This document shows, piece by piece, positions 62,401-64,000 of a stretch of 64,000 bases of DNA. Origin of the DNA: Liolophura sinensis (taxonomy: Eukaryota; Mollusca; Polyplacophora; Chitonida; Chitonidae); the NCBI RefSeq assembly GCF_032854445.1, contig NC_088295.1, positions 68,107,058 through 68,171,057 on the forward strand, in the 5' to 3' direction. The notes under the pieces are model-generated. The model was not told the DNA's origin. It saw only the letters and a list, made by a program, of their open reading frames with translations, and did no database searches. The position numbers were made by a program, and so were the translations under genes. Position 1 is the stretch's first letter. Each line of letters opens with the position of its first letter.

Positions 62401-63530
62401 TCAGAGAAATAATCTTCGAGATAAATTGAATCAATATATGTTTCTTGTGACGAATTCCTGTGTAAGCAGACATGTTGGTGGATTTTCAGGGCTTTGGACA
62501 CTCTGGGAAGATCCTCAGACTGGATCTGGACGCGGATGTCACTGATACAGAGGAGTTCCGGATAGAGGGAGACTTTGACCCTTCTTCTCTCTCCCCTCAC
62601 GGTTTAAGTGTGTGGCAGAACCCCAAATCTGGTGAGAACAGGGAGAGTTAACATCATCATTCATGAGAAGCTGATAATGCATGGGTGATCTAAGTGTGAC
62701 GTGGACTAAAATATTCCATTCCACAAAGCTAGTTTTGACTTTGAACCGATTCCACAAAGAGAGTTTTGACTTTGGGCCGATTCCACAAAGAGAGTTTTGA
62801 CTGAAGTCAAATTTTAAGACTTGTATATAATCTATATAGTTTAATGTAGCCCAAAAAACTCATTGCGGAATTGTATACTTAACACTTATCATGTCTTCAG
62901 AATTTTGTCTTCAATCAAGGGTCCAGAAATAAGTGCTGAACTGAGATTTTATATTTTGACTGAAATCAAAAATTGTCTTTGGGATTCAACACATGGTCTG
63001 AATGGCAAACTCCGATGGTTACCACTGTTTCCGGATGAACTAGTTGCTCGATCTCGGCTAGTTTTCAGTCGCTTCTCGTCTAAACTTTATATGGCCGCGC
63101 TTTTGCTGATTGTTCTTGAGGTCATAAAATTTCAATAAAATAAAATAAATTTGAAGTTGTGTGCTAATCTATGCTAAACGAATTTGCATGTATTAACTGT
63201 CGTAAATTTAAACATGTTTTCGACAGTTCGGCTTCATATGAAGTAAGTCCTGAATAATGTGTGGATAATTGCATATAATCCAAAGTATTATTCCACTTCA
63301 GATGTGTACGATTATGTCATAGGTTTTTTTTATATGGATTGAGTCAGTCAGTAAAATCGTTGTCATTTACAATATCTGTTCTATGTTTGTCCTAACACAG
63401 GTGAGGTAACACTGTTTGTTGTAAGTCATGCCAGAGCTGGGGAGAGAGTTGAGGTATTCCGCCATGATGGAACCAAGACATCCAAGGTGCTGAAGCACCT
63501 GAGGACCATTACAGACCCCGACTTTAAAAC
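59484..63530 (+). CDS. PON: Paraoxonase copy D, exons 1-5, continues past window
   Basis: Plus-strand paralog, head to head with copy C. Exons: 59484-59548 (MWGKLVLIVFLAVILQHVVR), 61347-61417, 61562-61617, 62490-62631 and 63401-63530. Lengths (65, 71, 56, 142, 130 bp), phases and GT-AG signals equal those of copy C. GSED, SPHGLS and VVSHA (PON1 E53/D54, H115 and H134) and the N-terminal cysteine of the disulfide are present. Codons shown are intact; protein differences from C are few, for example TDTEEF versus TDTDEF in exon 4 and Asp versus Asn near the end of exon 5. The window ends in intron 5, so exons 6-9 cannot be judged. Intron 1 carries one SINE unique to this copy and others shared with B; intron 3 carries two shared with C. 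Confidence 0.9.
59903..60165 (-). mobile_element. Full-length SINE private to unit D
   Basis: Full antisense unit from tail to head end GAGCCACAGAGGCCCC. ATAGCACCATAG (59891) and ATAGCACCATGG (60167) form the target-site duplication. Units B and C lack it at this point. Confidence 0.92.
60331..60492 (+). mobile_element. SINE fragment, unit D intron 1
   Basis: Inverted counterpart of 35138-35300. Confidence 0.8.
60493..60632 (+). mobile_element. SINE fragment, unit D intron 1
   Basis: Inverted counterpart of 34997-35137, ending CAATCAAATAAAAAAATAAA. Confidence 0.8.
60701..60968 (+). mobile_element. Full-length tRNA-derived SINE, unit D intron 1
   Basis: Sense copy: head GGGGCCTCCGTGGCTCAGTT, core, GAGTACGGCGTAAAACACC and an ATAA tail. 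TATATAAGGACGA and TATATAAGGGCGA flank it. Inverted counterpart of 34663-34928. Confidence 0.92.
61929..62105 (+). mobile_element. SINE, PON intron 3, unit D
   Basis: Inverted counterpart of 46223-46397. Confidence 0.8.
62126..62335 (+). mobile_element. SINE, PON intron 3, unit D
   Basis: Inverted counterpart of 45991-46197. Confidence 0.8.
62706..62812. repeat. 31-bp minisatellite in PON intron 4, copy D (3 units)
   Basis: Same unit on the opposite strand (CCACAAAGAGAGTTTTGACT), only about three units. Confidence 0.93.
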
Positions 63531-64000
63531 GTAAGTCTCAGTGATGGCCGTATTTGCACTGGAGTACATTGGACCCGATAGAAGTACAGATTAGAGGTTA
63601 ATACGGTGTAATGATCTTATAAACCGCTAGGACTACCATAAAGGCCTGTCTCAAGGGCCGAGTCTGCCCGAGAGTGCGACAGTCGTGGTATTTACTCGAT
63701 TATTAGTTAATGAGTACCACATTTAAAAATTTGAAGTCGTATAAAATTCTTCGTAGTTTAATTGCCGGATGTCTTGATCATTCCAGAATGTCCTGTAATT
63801 TGTCATCATCTGCCATCCATACGTACTGTGAATGAACAGACAGACGCCAGATAGCTTTCACGTTATATATATAGTATACTTCGCCTGACGTCATGCATCC
63901 AAAAATACAGATTCATCGCGACCTAATACAGATTATATCGTGTTAAGGTCGATAAGCCATCATAGAACAACTCAATGAATATTGAAGCAGCATATACAAA

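Larger units (their letters stand above)
59165..64000 (+). repeat. Segmental duplication unit D (inverted relative to B and C)
   Basis: Starts with GGACAGTTAGCCTATCC and the inverse of CGTGCAGGCCTACAGTTAGT found at 36602 and 47873, then carries PON copy D. Continues beyond the window. Confidence 0.8.

Noticed and set aside
1-64000. CRISPR array, operon or phage-type system
   Set aside because: The tandem repeats here lack unique spacers of constant length, and gene structure is eukaryotic throughout.

Overview
The window is eukaryotic nuclear DNA, AT-rich, with short coding exons split by GT-AG introns and many dispersed repeats. A tRNA-derived SINE occurs about twenty times. Its unit has an A-box-like and a B-box-like head, a core around CGGGCTCTGCCCGG, and a tail ending in a run of ATAA units. 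That repeat landscape, with the invertebrate-type genes, points to a mollusc. I cannot name the species.

Layout. 1-22 kb is almost gene-free: simple repeats, minisatellites, dispersed repeats and two weak candidate exons near 1-2 kb (minus strand). 22.3-26.2 kb (minus) holds a clear translation initiation factor eIF1A gene; five exons are read with confidence and the last residues are uncertain. 27-64 kb is a local cluster of paraoxonase/arylesterase (PON) genes carried on segmental duplications of roughly 9-10 kb. Copy B (27957-36406, minus) is decaying. Copy C (41082-47675, minus) reads as a complete nine-exon gene encoding 350 residues with every known PON metal and catalytic residue. Copy E (50977-54868, plus) is a relic of exons 5-9 lying between the arms of a large inverted repeat. 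Copy D (59484 onward, plus) is intact for exons 1-5 and runs off the right edge. C and D are head to head.

Between the PON units lie transposon fossils: a reverse-transcriptase fragment (37.4-38.3 kb), an SGNH-esterase-like ORF tail (48.7-49.1 kb), a broken transposase-like gene (56.0-57.6 kb), and an unassigned 0.8-kb insert (39.9-40.7 kb). Shared and private SINE insertions, and a minisatellite in intron 4 with about 17, 11 and 3 units in B, C and D, give a readable history in which C and D are closest relatives.

How the genes relate: eIF1A is a housekeeping gene with no evident link to the PON cluster. The PON copies are paralogs of one membrane-anchored or secreted calcium-dependent lactonase/esterase. 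I found no CRISPR, operon or other prokaryotic-type system, and no clearly new biological system. The most unusual content is the PON cluster itself, with its palindrome and graded decay.
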